A DNA stretch of 32,482 nt from Flavobacteriaceae bacterium (GCA_022424955.1 JAKMGK010000113.1:1-32482); one strand, 5' to 3'; shown: positions 25,613-32,394, numbered from the stretch's first letter. Notes: a model not told the origin generated them from the sequence alone. Numbers and translations are program-made.

Positions 25613-26212
25613 ATGAAACAACCACTCGTCTCCCCTTTAGATCGCAACGCAACACCACAGGCCGAAGAAATGGCGCGTTTTTATGAAGAAACCCTAGGCT
25701 TTACCCCCAATAGTTTATTTACCATGATGCATCGACCTCGTATAGCAAGAGCATTTCTTGAAATGAATCAAGCGGTAATGGAGAATAAAGGGAGAGTAAG
25801 CAGTGCTTTAAAAAGAGAAATTGCCTATCTCTCTAGTATGACGACCGGCTGTCGTTATTGTGAAGCCCATGCCATTCGTGCGGCAGAACGTTATGGTTCT
25901 TCTGAAGATCGAATGAATCATATTTGGGAGTACAAAACCTATGCTGCATTTACCGAAGGGGAGCGGGCAGCTTTTGATCTTGCGATCGCTGCATCTCAAG
26001 TCCCTAATGCGGTTAACGATACTATCGCCGAAAAGGCACGTCTATACTGGGAAGAAGCAGAAATTGTAGAAATCATGGGAGTGGTCGCATTGTTTGGCTA
26101 TCTCAATCGGTGGAATGATTCCATGGGGACTCAATTAGAAGGACCTGCTGCAGATTCTGCGCAAAGTATTTTAGGTCATAGAGGCTGGATCAGTGGGAAG
26201 CATCAATATTAA
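25613..26212 (+). CDS. AhpD/carboxymuconolactone decarboxylase-like protein
   Basis: 199 residues. The helical AhpD-like fold is marked by the redox motif C80-R-Y-C83 followed by E84 and H86, preceded by L-K-R-E-I-A-Y-L-S-S. Proteins of this group (often annotated peroxidase-related) reduce peroxides or act in unknown redox steps. It follows galM by 10 bases, probably in one transcript, though no functional link is evident. It converges with the 38-residue membrane-protein gene. Confidence 0.82.
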   Translation: MKQPLVSPLDRNATPQAEEMARFYEETLGFTPNSLFTMMHRPRIARAFLEMNQAVMENKGRVSSALKREIAYLSSMTTGCRYCEAHAIRAAERYGSSEDRMNHIWEYKTYAAFTEGERAAFDLAIAASQVPNAVNDTIAEKARLYWEEAEIVEIMGVVALFGYLNRWNDSMGTQLEGPAADSAQSILGHRGWISGKHQY

Positions 26213-26213
26213 G

Positions 26214-26330
26214 CTAGTTCCCTGCCCAGGGACTTCCCAGTATTCCCACGCCTAATTCTACCCAAATAAGCAATAGCAAGAAGAGCAAAAGCAGTAATAA
26301 AATTCTTTTTTTAGTGAAATAATTTTTCAT
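26214..26330 (-). CDS. 38-residue single-pass membrane protein
   Basis: Read from the ATG at 26330 to a TAG at 26214-26216. A basic start (M-K-N-Y-F-T-K-K-R) is followed by a leucine-rich membrane span of about 13 residues to I-W at 22-23, then V-E-L-G-V-G-I-L-G-S-P-W-A-G-N. The arrangement (positive inside, one helix, conserved-looking Gly/Pro/Trp tail) is that of a genuine small membrane protein. A -7-like TATCTTTA lies at 26345-26352 upstream. It is too short for ordinary gene callers. Function unknown. Confidence 0.65.
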   Translation of the reverse strand: MKNYFTKKRILLLLLLFLLLLIWVELGVGILGSPWAGN

Positions 26331-26365
26331 CCAATTGCTTTTTTTAAAGATAACACGAAATTAAT

Positions 26366-26388
26366 AACCCTCCTAAAGCAGGAGGGTT
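26366..26388 (-). terminator. Terminator-like hairpin
   Basis: AACCCTCCT, loop AAAGC, AGGAGGGTT: a perfect 9-bp stem. On the minus strand the tail is T/A-rich (TATTAATTT), so it probably ends the minus-strand gene remnant whose stop is at 26450. On the plus strand the T run is weak. Confidence 0.6.
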
Positions 26389-26449
26389 CTAGTTGATTAG
26401 TGGTTTTCAACCTACTTAAAATTTGCAATCCTGTCTTCTTTCAAAGAGC

Positions 26450-26852
26450 TTATTGAGAAATGTATCCCTCTTCTGCACTTCTTCTTACAGCATAGATGGC
26501 ATCCCCTGTATGGGAGATTTTCCATGCTGCAGTCATCATGCTGGGATCCATTTTAGCAAAATAAGTTTGCGCTTCGACCATCATGTCGTCAAGCACATCC
26601 CAGTCATTTGCAAAGGCTAAAATCTTGTAGTCAAACTTGTCACCGGTATGGTGTTGTAAGGCAATTACCTCTGTACTATACTGACTTTTTTTAAAGCCAT
26701 CATAGAAATAGAAAAATTGTTTTTCTGCCTCTACGACAGAGGCCATTGGGCTGGGTTCAAAATGTAGTTCGTAAACAAAACGACTGCTATCTTTTTGTGC
26801 TTAATTGACAAAAAAACATAGGCAAAAGACTAGAAAAAGGAGTTTTTTTTAT
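26450..26852 (-). pseudogene. Broken gene for a small secreted protein (start codon lost, stop in signal peptide)
   Basis: The intact part reads from A-Q-K-D-S-S-R-F-V-Y-E-L-H-F to a C-terminal E-E-G-Y-I-S-Q, about 116 residues, and contains an ATG at 26746 that would give only 98. Directly upstream, in the same frame, is a good signal peptide K-K-L-L-F-L-V-F-C-L-C-F-F-V-N, followed by TAA and then A-Q, so a stop sits right at the signal-peptidase site. Before the two lysines the expected ATG is ATA and one extra A shifts the frame. The leader (TTAACCATCAA) matches that of the intact gene at 30530. The mature protein has aromatic-rich alpha/beta character but no family I recognise. Confidence 0.65.
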
Positions 26853-26978
26853 TTTAAATTAGTTGATGGTTAATTATCAACAATATAAGAAAAATTGAAC
26901 AGTTATTTTTCTGCAGAACTATTCGCGATGATTTCTTCTTTAAGAAATTAAGCTAATTTTTTTGGATTAATCTTTTTT

Positions 26979-28001
26979 TTAAAGGCTTTCTGCAAAGCGT
27001 TTAATGTGTTCTTGAACGTCCTGATGTATTTCTGGAAGGTGAGCAGGGAAAAGCCCCTCTGCAGCATGTATCGTTCCTTTTAGTACTTTTTGCTCTGATT
27101 TAACGCCTACAGCTTTTAATTGGTTGTAGTAGGCAATGCCTTCGTCTCTTAAAGGATCAAGTTCGTTGACCAGAATAACATGGGGTGGTAGTCCTTCTAA
27201 ATCTGCTGTTTTAGCATAATATGGCCAAGCTAAAGGATTTTTACTTGAAGGCCCGTCATACATAGACGCCATTACGTTCATGGCTTCAAGATTAATCACG
27301 TATTTATCATTTTCGACTAATGAGGGGAGTGAACTTTTTGCGGGTTCAGCATATTGGTTTGAAATATAGGGGCATTGTACGAAAACTCCGTCGATGAGTT
27401 GGAGGGCATTTTCTTTTTTTGCTTTTAGGGTGGTTGCTAGACTTAGATTTCCTCCTCCAGATTCCCCAGAAACGATTACTTGCGAAATCCCTAAAGCTTC
27501 TTTTTGATCGTTCACCCATTTTAAGGCGGTATAACAGTCGTTAAGTCCAGCGGGGAAAGGGTGATTTCCTTGTATTCCGCCAATATTCCTAAACTCTACT
27601 CCAATCACCACTAAACCCTTTGCCGCCAATGTTTGTCGCCAGTGCACATAATTGGGATCTGCAGCAGTTAAAAGGGCCATTCCACCCCCGTGTAAATGAA
27701 GCACAGCAGGGAGGTTTTCTTTTACCCCTTGAGGGTGACTAATATATAGTGAGATTTCATTACCATCTTCTCCTTGAATTACCTGTGTTTTTTCGACAAC
27801 AGTACCGGGTAGGGCTAAGGATTTGAAAATCATAGTAGACAGGGCTTGATATAAAGGCTCTGCTGCAGCGATAAACCCTAATTTTACCTCTTGAGGATCC
27901 TTTATGCTCAAGGGTGGTCCTGGGGCTTCTTCATCCATCCCAAATTGTTTTAAAGCGAGTGCAAGCGATGGATTTAGTCGGGGATCGTCTTTTAGAATCA
28001 T
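26979..28001 (-). CDS. Alpha/beta hydrolase, HSL (family IV) esterase-like
   Basis: 340 residues. The oxyanion-hole motif H-G-G-G is at 104-107, the nucleophile is S181 in G-E-S-G-G, and the other triad residues are D282 (D-P-L-R-D-E-G) and H312 (I-H-A-A-E-G). This is the hormone-sensitive-lipase family of small-ester hydrolases. There is no signal peptide, so it is cytoplasmic. The ATG at 28001 is the natural start. Both flanking genes are decayed, so this gene is probably an independent unit. The natural substrate is unknown. Confidence 0.9.
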   Translation of the reverse strand: MILKDDPRLNPSLALALKQFGMDEEAPGPPLSIKDPQEVKLGFIAAAEPLYQALSTMIFKSLALPGTVVEKTQVIQGEDGNEISLYISHPQGVKENLPAVLHLHGGGMALLTAADPNYVHWRQTLAAKGLVVIGVEFRNIGGIQGNHPFPAGLNDCYTALKWVNDQKEALGISQVIVSGESGGGNLSLATTLKAKKENALQLIDGVFVQCPYISNQYAEPAKSSLPSLVENDKYVINLEAMNVMASMYDGPSSKNPLAWPYYAKTADLEGLPPHVILVNELDPLRDEGIAYYNQLKAVGVKSEQKVLKGTIHAAEGLFPAHLPEIHQDVQEHIKRFAESL

Positions 28002-28080
28002 TGTTAAATATTGTTAGTTTAAAGCGGGATTGATAAGATACAAAACCCTGTTTTAAAATTTCCCTCATTGTTTAAAAAAG

Positions 28081-28106
28081 AAACCTCCTTGAAAACAAGG
28101 GGGTTT
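28081..28106. terminator. Terminator-like hairpin downstream of the 28.1-28.35 kb gene remnant
   Basis: AAACCTCCTTG, loop AAAA, CAAGGGGGTTT: an 11-bp stem with one imperfect pair. On the minus strand it is followed within two bases by a T run, fitting the end of the remnant whose stop is at 28131. On the plus strand a short T run also follows. Confidence 0.6.
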
Positions 28107-28130
28107 TTAGCAAAATCAGGAAAGATAAAG

Positions 28131-28353
28131 TTAGGGTTTCTTGGCAAAGCTTATTATTTCCATCACTGCACGGGTATTAAATCCATCTTGATTAATCTCG
28201 TTCATTTTAGTCTTGTCTAAAATAGATTGATCAATGCTTCCTCCATACGAAAGGTGATTCATTGCTTCAGAAAGTTTATCAAATCCCTCCCAGGTTAAAA
28301 CGGTTGAATAGCCTTTTGCGTGAGGGTTAACCTTATTATAGTAGTTTTTTTAT
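28131..28353 (-). pseudogene. Remnant of a small secreted-protein gene (ATA at start position, interior lost)
   Basis: The leader AACCATAAG...CATTTAAA is followed by ATA-AAA-AAA-CTA-CTA, which would read M-K-K-L-L if ATA were ATG, then two stops. A second frame, open from 28349 to the TAA at 28131, gives a credible C-terminus: N-P-H-A-K-G-Y-S-T-V-L-T-W-E-G-F-D-K and, at the end, E-I-I-S-F-A-K-K-P. This fits a signal peptide joined to a mature C-terminus after loss of the middle. A terminator-like hairpin lies just downstream. I do not recognise the family. Confidence 0.55.
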
Positions 28354-28433
28354 TTTAAATGGCTTATGGTTATCCTAAAATATAAAAAATGATTTTCAAA
28401 CGATTATAAATTGCACGCTAAAAGTAAAAATAT

Positions 28434-28628
28434 CTATTCTTCAAAAAGAAAAAAATCTTCGATGGGCCGTTCAAACAACTGTCCCATTTTAAATGCTGTG
28501 GGTAAGCTGGGATCAAATTTTTCTTTTTCAATGGCATTAATGGTTTGGCGTGAAACGCCTATAATTTCTGCGAGCTGTTCTTGGGTTAGGCCCTTTTCTT
28601 TCCGCAATTGTCGCACTTTATTTTTCAT
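28434..28628 (-). CDS. XRE/Cro-type helix-turn-helix regulator
   Basis: 64 residues, a single HTH domain: L-T-Q-E-Q-L-A-E-I-I-G-V-S-R-Q-T-I-N-A-I-E at about 14-34, followed by P-S-L-P-T-A-F-K-M-G. It is like the short YozG/anti-repressor-type regulators that often accompany a small membrane protein. Its ATG overlaps the stop of the upstream membrane-protein gene by 4 bases, so the two are translationally coupled. It may control its own operon. Confidence 0.9.
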   Translation of the reverse strand: MKNKVRQLRKEKGLTQEQLAEIIGVSRQTINAIEKEKFDPSLPTAFKMGQLFERPIEDFFLFEE

Positions 28629-29017
28629 AAGTACTTCTTTCTGTTGATTAATAAGCTTATCAAATAAGTGACACCGATAAATAGGACCAAAGGGCCAATT
28701 TCTGCATCGCTTTTGATCAAGTTGGTTTGGTCTAATAGGGAGTAACTCAAGCCTAGGATAACTGTTGCGCCCAGTGTGAGACCCATAGCTTCGGAATGAA
28801 TTTTTTGTTCGAGTTCGTCATATTGGCGAAACAATTTCACATTGGCTAAAACCATTAATCCGCCATTAATTAAGTTCACGATAATCGCAATAATCGTTAA
28901 GCTTTTATTTTCTTTCCATAAGAATATGGGTCCAAAAGTGGCTAAGGCAAGGGTCGCGACCCATGTCCACGTCCAAAAGGCTAATTGTAAGGTGCGTTTT
29001 TTTCTTTCTGCTTTCAT
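28625..29017 (-). CDS. Four-helix membrane protein paired with XRE regulator
   Basis: 130 residues from the ATG at 29017. A TTG 21 bases upstream lies at the predicted promoter and transcript start, so it is rejected. The start is basic (M-K-A-E-R-K-K-R), and four hydrophobic segments lie at about 11-35, 40-62, 77-95 and 104-123. No function is known. The coupling to a small XRE regulator is a recurrent arrangement in Bacteroidota and Firmicutes. Confidence 0.8.
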   Translation of the reverse strand: MKAERKKRTLQLAFWTWTWVATLALATFGPIFLWKENKSLTIIAIIVNLINGGLMVLANVKLFRQYDELEQKIHSEAMGLTLGATVILGLSYSLLDQTNLIKSDAEIGPLVLFIGVTYLISLLINRKKYL

Positions 29018-29035
29018 AACGTAAAGTTTATTTGA

Positions 29036-29065
29036 CAAAAATAAGTGAAATATTTAAAATGTCAA
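29036..29065 (-). promoter_or_regulatory. Textbook Bacteroidota promoter of the membrane-protein/XRE operon
   Basis: Minus strand: TTG at 29063-29065, exactly 19 bases, then TATTTTTG at 29036-29043. Both elements and the spacing fit the consensus. Transcription would begin near 29030, about 13 bases before the ATG. Confidence 0.75.
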
Positions 29066-29105
29066 GTTTTATTTACAAAAAGGTATCTCTGCAATAACAC
29101 GTTGT

Positions 29106-29534
29106 TTGAGTGACCGTCTAGAAATTTCTAGGATTCTTGTTTTCCTCGAACCGTCTATCGCGTCTTATCACTTTTCAAATGCAGATCGATACAAGGTTAC
29201 TTACGAGATTTCATTGTCTCTGCTAACAAGCAAATTAAATGAAGAGTATGATAGGGTTATTCCTTCAATCAGCAGTCTGGTCGATACGTTTTTACAAAAC
29301 AAGATAGAAAAAAGACAAGCCAAGGGTAAGCAGCCTTTACCTCAATACTACCGAGACTTTGCAATGCTTCAGGAAGTAACGAAAGTTGCATGTAAAGTTA
29401 TCAGTGGTGTTTTGACTGTTGCACACACCAGTATTGATTTTAATGAATACTCAGTGTCTAGCTTTTTTCGTGTTGGGGTTGAATTAGGGATGATTGATCA
29501 TTCTGACATCGTAGGCTTTTCCTCTGAGAGATAA
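29106..29534 (+). CDS. Unrecognised ORF, possibly 5'-truncated
   Basis: 142 residues from a TTG at 29106. The frame is open back to 29058 with plausible protein (K-F-Y-L-Q-K-G-I-S-A-I-T-R-C-L) but no ATG or GTG, and it runs into the promoter of the divergent operon. The product is soluble, mainly helical, with a basic patch K-R-Q-A-K-G-K-Q. No domain is recognised. The open length and protein-like sequence favour a real gene or a remnant that lost its beginning. Confidence 0.45.
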   Translation: MSDRLEISRILVFLEPSIASYHFSNADRYKVTYEISLSLLTSKLNEEYDRVIPSISSLVDTFLQNKIEKRQAKGKQPLPQYYRDFAMLQEVTKVACKVISGVLTVAHTSIDFNEYSVSSFFRVGVELGMIDHSDIVGFSSER

Positions 29535-29618
29535 TGCTACCCGTGTGTTTGGAATAAAGGTTGCTTTATCAATGAATTAAAGTGGATTTGTGTTGTCCTC
29601 ATTGGTGTAAAAGAAAAA

Positions 29619-29638
29619 CCCTCCACTTCTTGGGAGGG
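29619..29638 (-). terminator. Rho-independent terminator of the 29.66-30.53 kb lipoprotein gene
   Basis: CCCTCC, 8-base loop, GGAGGG; on the minus strand it is followed by a strong T run. It lies 26 bases after the stop of the lipoprotein gene. Confidence 0.82.
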
Positions 29639-29663
29639 CTTTTGCTTGTTAAGGAGACTTATT

Positions 29664-30530
29664 TTATCTGCTGTAGCCAGTAATTACTGGTACAAATTTA
29701 GTTTTAATATTAAATGGCTCAATAGCTTTTTTTAAATCATCAGACGCATTCCCATAAAGTGTCATGTTGTTAATACTGAAAACTCTTTGGAACTCTTCAA
29801 AATCTTTAGAAATCTCACCACCAGGTGAAATGTTTTTAATGTGAAGAAGTACAGCTTCTGAATTAATATATCTTTCAATCAATGTTACTTTATTTTTTCC
29901 AGATTTTGAAAAACGAAAGCTTAAAGAAGACGTCTCTAGATTGTTGACTAAAGATTGATATTTTTTTGCGAAGGCTTGAACCTCATCATCAGAAACATTT
30001 GTTGACATGTTGACCACATTAATTAATTCATCTTTATGATTAATTAAAGTATTTGTTAACCCTACTGAAGCAAGTAATCCTGTAGCATCAAAAAAGTCAC
30101 CTTGCGCTATAATTTCCCCTTCGGCATTAAAATTGAAGAAGTGATAACTTCTAAGTGGTGTTGTTTCTTTCCCGGTTTTTGCATCTTTTGAGTTCCATGT
30201 GCCGTATGATCTAACACTTCCATCGAGTTTACCTTTATCATCGGTTCCAGGGAGCCATACCTCGGGTGTATAAACTATATCATCGAAAGCTGCATGGTAC
30301 ATTTGTAATAATGATTTAAACTCCTCTTTTGACATGTCCTTAGCGCCATATGTAGGAGGTGTGTAAACAAGCTCATCTGAAAATAGAGACATTTGAGCTT
30401 CTATATCTTCAGCCTGAAAAAGTTCAAATGTTTTTTTAGCTTTTGCTAAGTTTGATTCATAGTTAGGATTGTAATCACAACAAATAAAACTTAGAGAAAA
30501 TAAGAGTAGTAATAAAATGGATTTCTTCAT
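29664..30530 (-). CDS. Lipoprotein with SnoaL-like domain and a second ABM-like domain
   Basis: 288 residues from the ATG at 30530. An upstream in-frame TTG at 30614 is rejected because the lipoprotein signal begins at the ATG. The signal M-K-K-S-I-L-L-L-L-L-F ends F-I-C-C, with acylation at one of these cysteines. Residues about 30-150 resemble a SnoaL/NTF2-like fold (A-K-K-T-F-E-L-F, M-S-L-F-S-D-E-L-V-Y). Residues about 190-285 resemble an antibiotic-biosynthesis-monooxygenase-like fold (V-T-L-I-E-R-Y-I-N-S-E-A-V-L-L-H). The function is unknown; an envelope location is clear. The 5' leader matches three neighbours. Confidence 0.75.
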   Translation of the reverse strand: MKKSILLLLLFSLSFICCDYNPNYESNLAKAKKTFELFQAEDIEAQMSLFSDELVYTPPTYGAKDMSKEEFKSLLQMYHAAFDDIVYTPEVWLPGTDDKGKLDGSVRSYGTWNSKDAKTGKETTPLRSYHFFNFNAEGEIIAQGDFFDATGLLASVGLTNTLINHKDELINVVNMSTNVSDDEVQAFAKKYQSLVNNLETSSLSFRFSKSGKNKVTLIERYINSEAVLLHIKNISPGGEISKDFEEFQRVFSINNMTLYGNASDDLKKAIEPFNIKTKFVPVITGYSR

Positions 30531-30676
30531 TTTAAATTGATTTATGGTTAATGTTATTTTATTAATAGATAAAGAATAATTGAAAAAGTAGCCTGAGCAT
30601 GAGAAGGTTTGCATTTTCTGCCTTATGAGTTCACAAATACCGAGGAGTTTATTAACAATCTTTACTCATTGACTTG

Positions 30677-31042
30677 TTAGCCTTTGTTCCTTTTACTAAA
30701 ATAAAGAATGATGAATAAAAGGTTCAATACTAGATTAATCAAAGGTGTTGGCCCTTCTGCTTGTCCATTCATTAAATGGACCCCTATTAATATTACAAAA
30801 GTTAAATGTCCAAGAATTACGGTGTCAATAGCTTGTTTCATTTTCCCCACAAATGAAGGTATTCTAAAAACAGTAATCCCCGTTGTTATTAAAGCTGCTC
30901 CAAATGCTTGTGCTGTGGTTAAGCCATCTGCATCCAGAGTCATCCCAGCTCCCTCTAAAAATAGTTTAGATGCAAAAGCAGCTGCAAAACCGTTAATAAG
31001 TAAAATAATACCGTCTAAACGGAAAAGTAATTTTGAATTCAT
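30677..31042 (-). CDS. Small four-helix membrane protein
   Basis: 121 residues with hydrophobic segments at about 11-30, 44-60, 72-90 and 100-115 and a basic tail (F-S-K-R-N-K-G). It resembles the small uncharacterised membrane proteins annotated as DUF4345-like, but that assignment is tentative. The ATG at 31042 is preceded by the shared leader (TTAACCATAAA, then CCAATTAGA). It is on the same strand as the lipoprotein gene, with a gap of 146 bases between them. Confidence 0.72.
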   Translation of the reverse strand: MNSKLLFRLDGIILLINGFAAAFASKLFLEGAGMTLDADGLTTAQAFGAALITTGITVFRIPSFVGKMKQAIDTVILGHLTFVILIGVHLMNGQAEGPTPLINLVLNLLFIILYFSKRNKG

Positions 31043-31401
31043 TCTAATTGGTTTATGGTTAATAATACTTCTAAGATACAGAGAATGAATAACATATAAA
31101 ATATTTATCCTATATCCCTCTTAATACCCCTAACAAAACACCCCCATTTTACCCCATCGTGAATTGTACTCTAGCTCAATTACAGCATTGGTTTACAGCT
31201 GATTTCAATTGTGGCCAACCCTGTGAAAATGGACTTACTATAAATCTGATATTGGGGATGAGAACTTACTGGTCAGAGGAAATGTAAGTAGAAATTCAAA
31301 AAACTGCATAAGAGCAGTAAGGGGATTACTATGTTTAATTATCACTCTTGTGTCGCTTCGGCAGAGCTGTTTAAGGATTAAAATTGAAAAAATAAATATT
31401 T
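31043..31401. other. 359-base stretch with no established gene
   Basis: The first part is the leader and promoter region of the membrane-protein gene at 30677-31042 (a weak -7-like TATCTTAG lies near 31070). From 31159 a GTG opens a 42-codon frame to 31287 containing F-N-C-G-Q-P-C-E-N-G; the frame is also open further upstream. It may be a gene fragment but has no recognisable family. Nothing else stands out before the ribbon-helix-helix gene. Confidence 0.4.
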
Positions 31402-31566
31402 ATGAATGGATTTGAAAAAGAATACACCCTTCACGTAAGAGTATCAAAAAATGAAATTATAAACTACAAGAAACTTGCTAGTGAAATGGGTATGAACATA
31501 TCTACTCTGACAAGGTTTGTACTAAACAAAGAAATAAGGCTAATGGAAAATGGAAAACAAAAATGA
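31402..31566 (+). CDS. Ribbon-helix-helix protein
   Basis: 54 residues. The beta strand E-Y-T-L-H-V-R-V-S is followed by helix A (N-E-I-I-N-Y-K-K-L-A-S-E-M-G), then M-N-I-S-T-L-T-R-F-V-L-N-K-E-I as helix B. This is the fold of MetJ/Arc-type DNA binders and of plasmid mobilisation accessory proteins. Its stop overlaps the ATG of the next gene by 4 bases. The pair suggests a small regulatory or relaxosome-type unit left by a mobile element, but no relaxase is present in the window. Confidence 0.65.
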   Translation: MNGFEKEYTLHVRVSKNEIINYKKLASEMGMNISTLTRFVLNKEIRLMENGKQK

Positions 31567-31681
31567 AAGAAAGTATTAACATAACATTAGATGCTAATCA
31601 GAAGAAAAAACTAATGGAAGAATCACATAAACGTAATCTTAGTTTAAAGAGTATTTGAGGTTATTGGTGTTTAATTTGTAA
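31563..31681 (+). pseudogene. Second ribbon-helix-helix gene, frameshifted
   Basis: As it stands the ATG at 31563 gives 31 residues ending S-L-K-S-I and a TGA at 31656-31658. Adding one base in the A run near 31646-31648 changes the end to L-S-L-K-E-Y-L-R-L-L-V-F-N-L with a stop at 31679-31681, exactly the second helix expected for a ribbon-helix-helix domain after S-I-N-I-T-L-D-A-N-Q-K-K-K-L. It is coupled to the upstream gene by an ATGA overlap. A one-base loss or a sequencing error explains it. Confidence 0.55.
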
Positions 31682-31689
31682 ATTAAAAA

Positions 31690-32295
31690 ATGAAATTAAG
31701 CCACTTATTATACAAGGTCGATAATTTACACGAATCAGTTAATAGTTTTAAAGAGAAAGGATTTAATGTAGAGTTCGGTTCAAAACATAACCCAAAAAAT
31801 GCATTAATATATTTCTCTAAGGGGCCTTACATTGAGCTAATCGAAAAAGCACCTATTTCATTAATTGAAAGATTCGTTTTAAGAATAATTGGAAAAGGGT
31901 TTTTGTTGGATCGATTTAATTTTTGGGAAGGATCTAAAAAAGGTTTTTTTGGGATTTGCCTTGAAAATTATGAAAAGGATTTTTTAAAAGAAATAAAGAT
32001 TCTAAATAAGTATAATGAAAAATTTTTTGAAACTAAAAGTCAACGATTAGACCCTAAAGGAAGACATTTAAAATGGAAATTACTTTTTCCATCAAACATA
32101 GACATACCTTTTTTTATGACTTATTTTAATATTGACCCAAAGCCAATAAAATTTGTTCATCCAAATGGAATTAAAAACATTAAAAAAGTAAATCTTGGTG
32201 TGACAAATGATTTAATATCAATAATAAATGAACTATGTGATGATAGTATTCTTAATTTAAATAATGGAGATGAAATATCTGTAGAATATAATTAA
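31690..32295 (+). CDS. VOC/glyoxalase-like domain protein
   Basis: 201 residues. The N-terminus M-K-L-S-H-L-L-Y-K-V-D-N-L-H-E-S-V and the following G-F-N-V-E-F-G and Y-I-E-L-I-E motifs match the glyoxalase-like (VOC) fold. H5 and E55 are possible metal ligands. The C-terminal part includes R-H-L-K-W-K-L-L-F-P-S. It is notably more AT-rich than the core genes of the window and uses many ATA and AAA codons, suggesting acquisition. The substrate is unknown. It follows the ribbon-helix-helix pair. Confidence 0.75.
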   Translation: MKLSHLLYKVDNLHESVNSFKEKGFNVEFGSKHNPKNALIYFSKGPYIELIEKAPISLIERFVLRIIGKGFLLDRFNFWEGSKKGFFGICLENYEKDFLKEIKILNKYNEKFFETKSQRLDPKGRHLKWKLLFPSNIDIPFFMTYFNIDPKPIKFVHPNGIKNIKKVNLGVTNDLISIINELCDDSILNLNNGDEISVEYN

Positions 32296-32332
32296 GATTC
32301 AGATAAGGCTCATTAGTAAACACTAACAAAAT

Positions 32333-32394
32333 AATGCTACTCCCCAAAGGAAGTCCAAACAAACTTACAGCAGAAGTAAAGGAGTAGTTATTTG
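32333..32394. repeat. Long imperfect inverted repeat downstream of the VOC gene
   Basis: CTACTCC (32337-32343) pairs with GGAGTAG (32381-32387); flanking bases extend the arms imperfectly to about 14 bases on each side, around a spacer of 37 bases. The spacer is too long for a normal terminator. It may be a transcript-end structure or a recombination site; see findings. Confidence 0.35.

Noticed and set aside
26880-26978. Short frame E-E-I-I-A-N-S-S-A-E-K after the esterase gene on the minus strand
   Set aside because: Interrupted by a stop and under 20 codons in each part; probably chance, though a remnant cannot be excluded.
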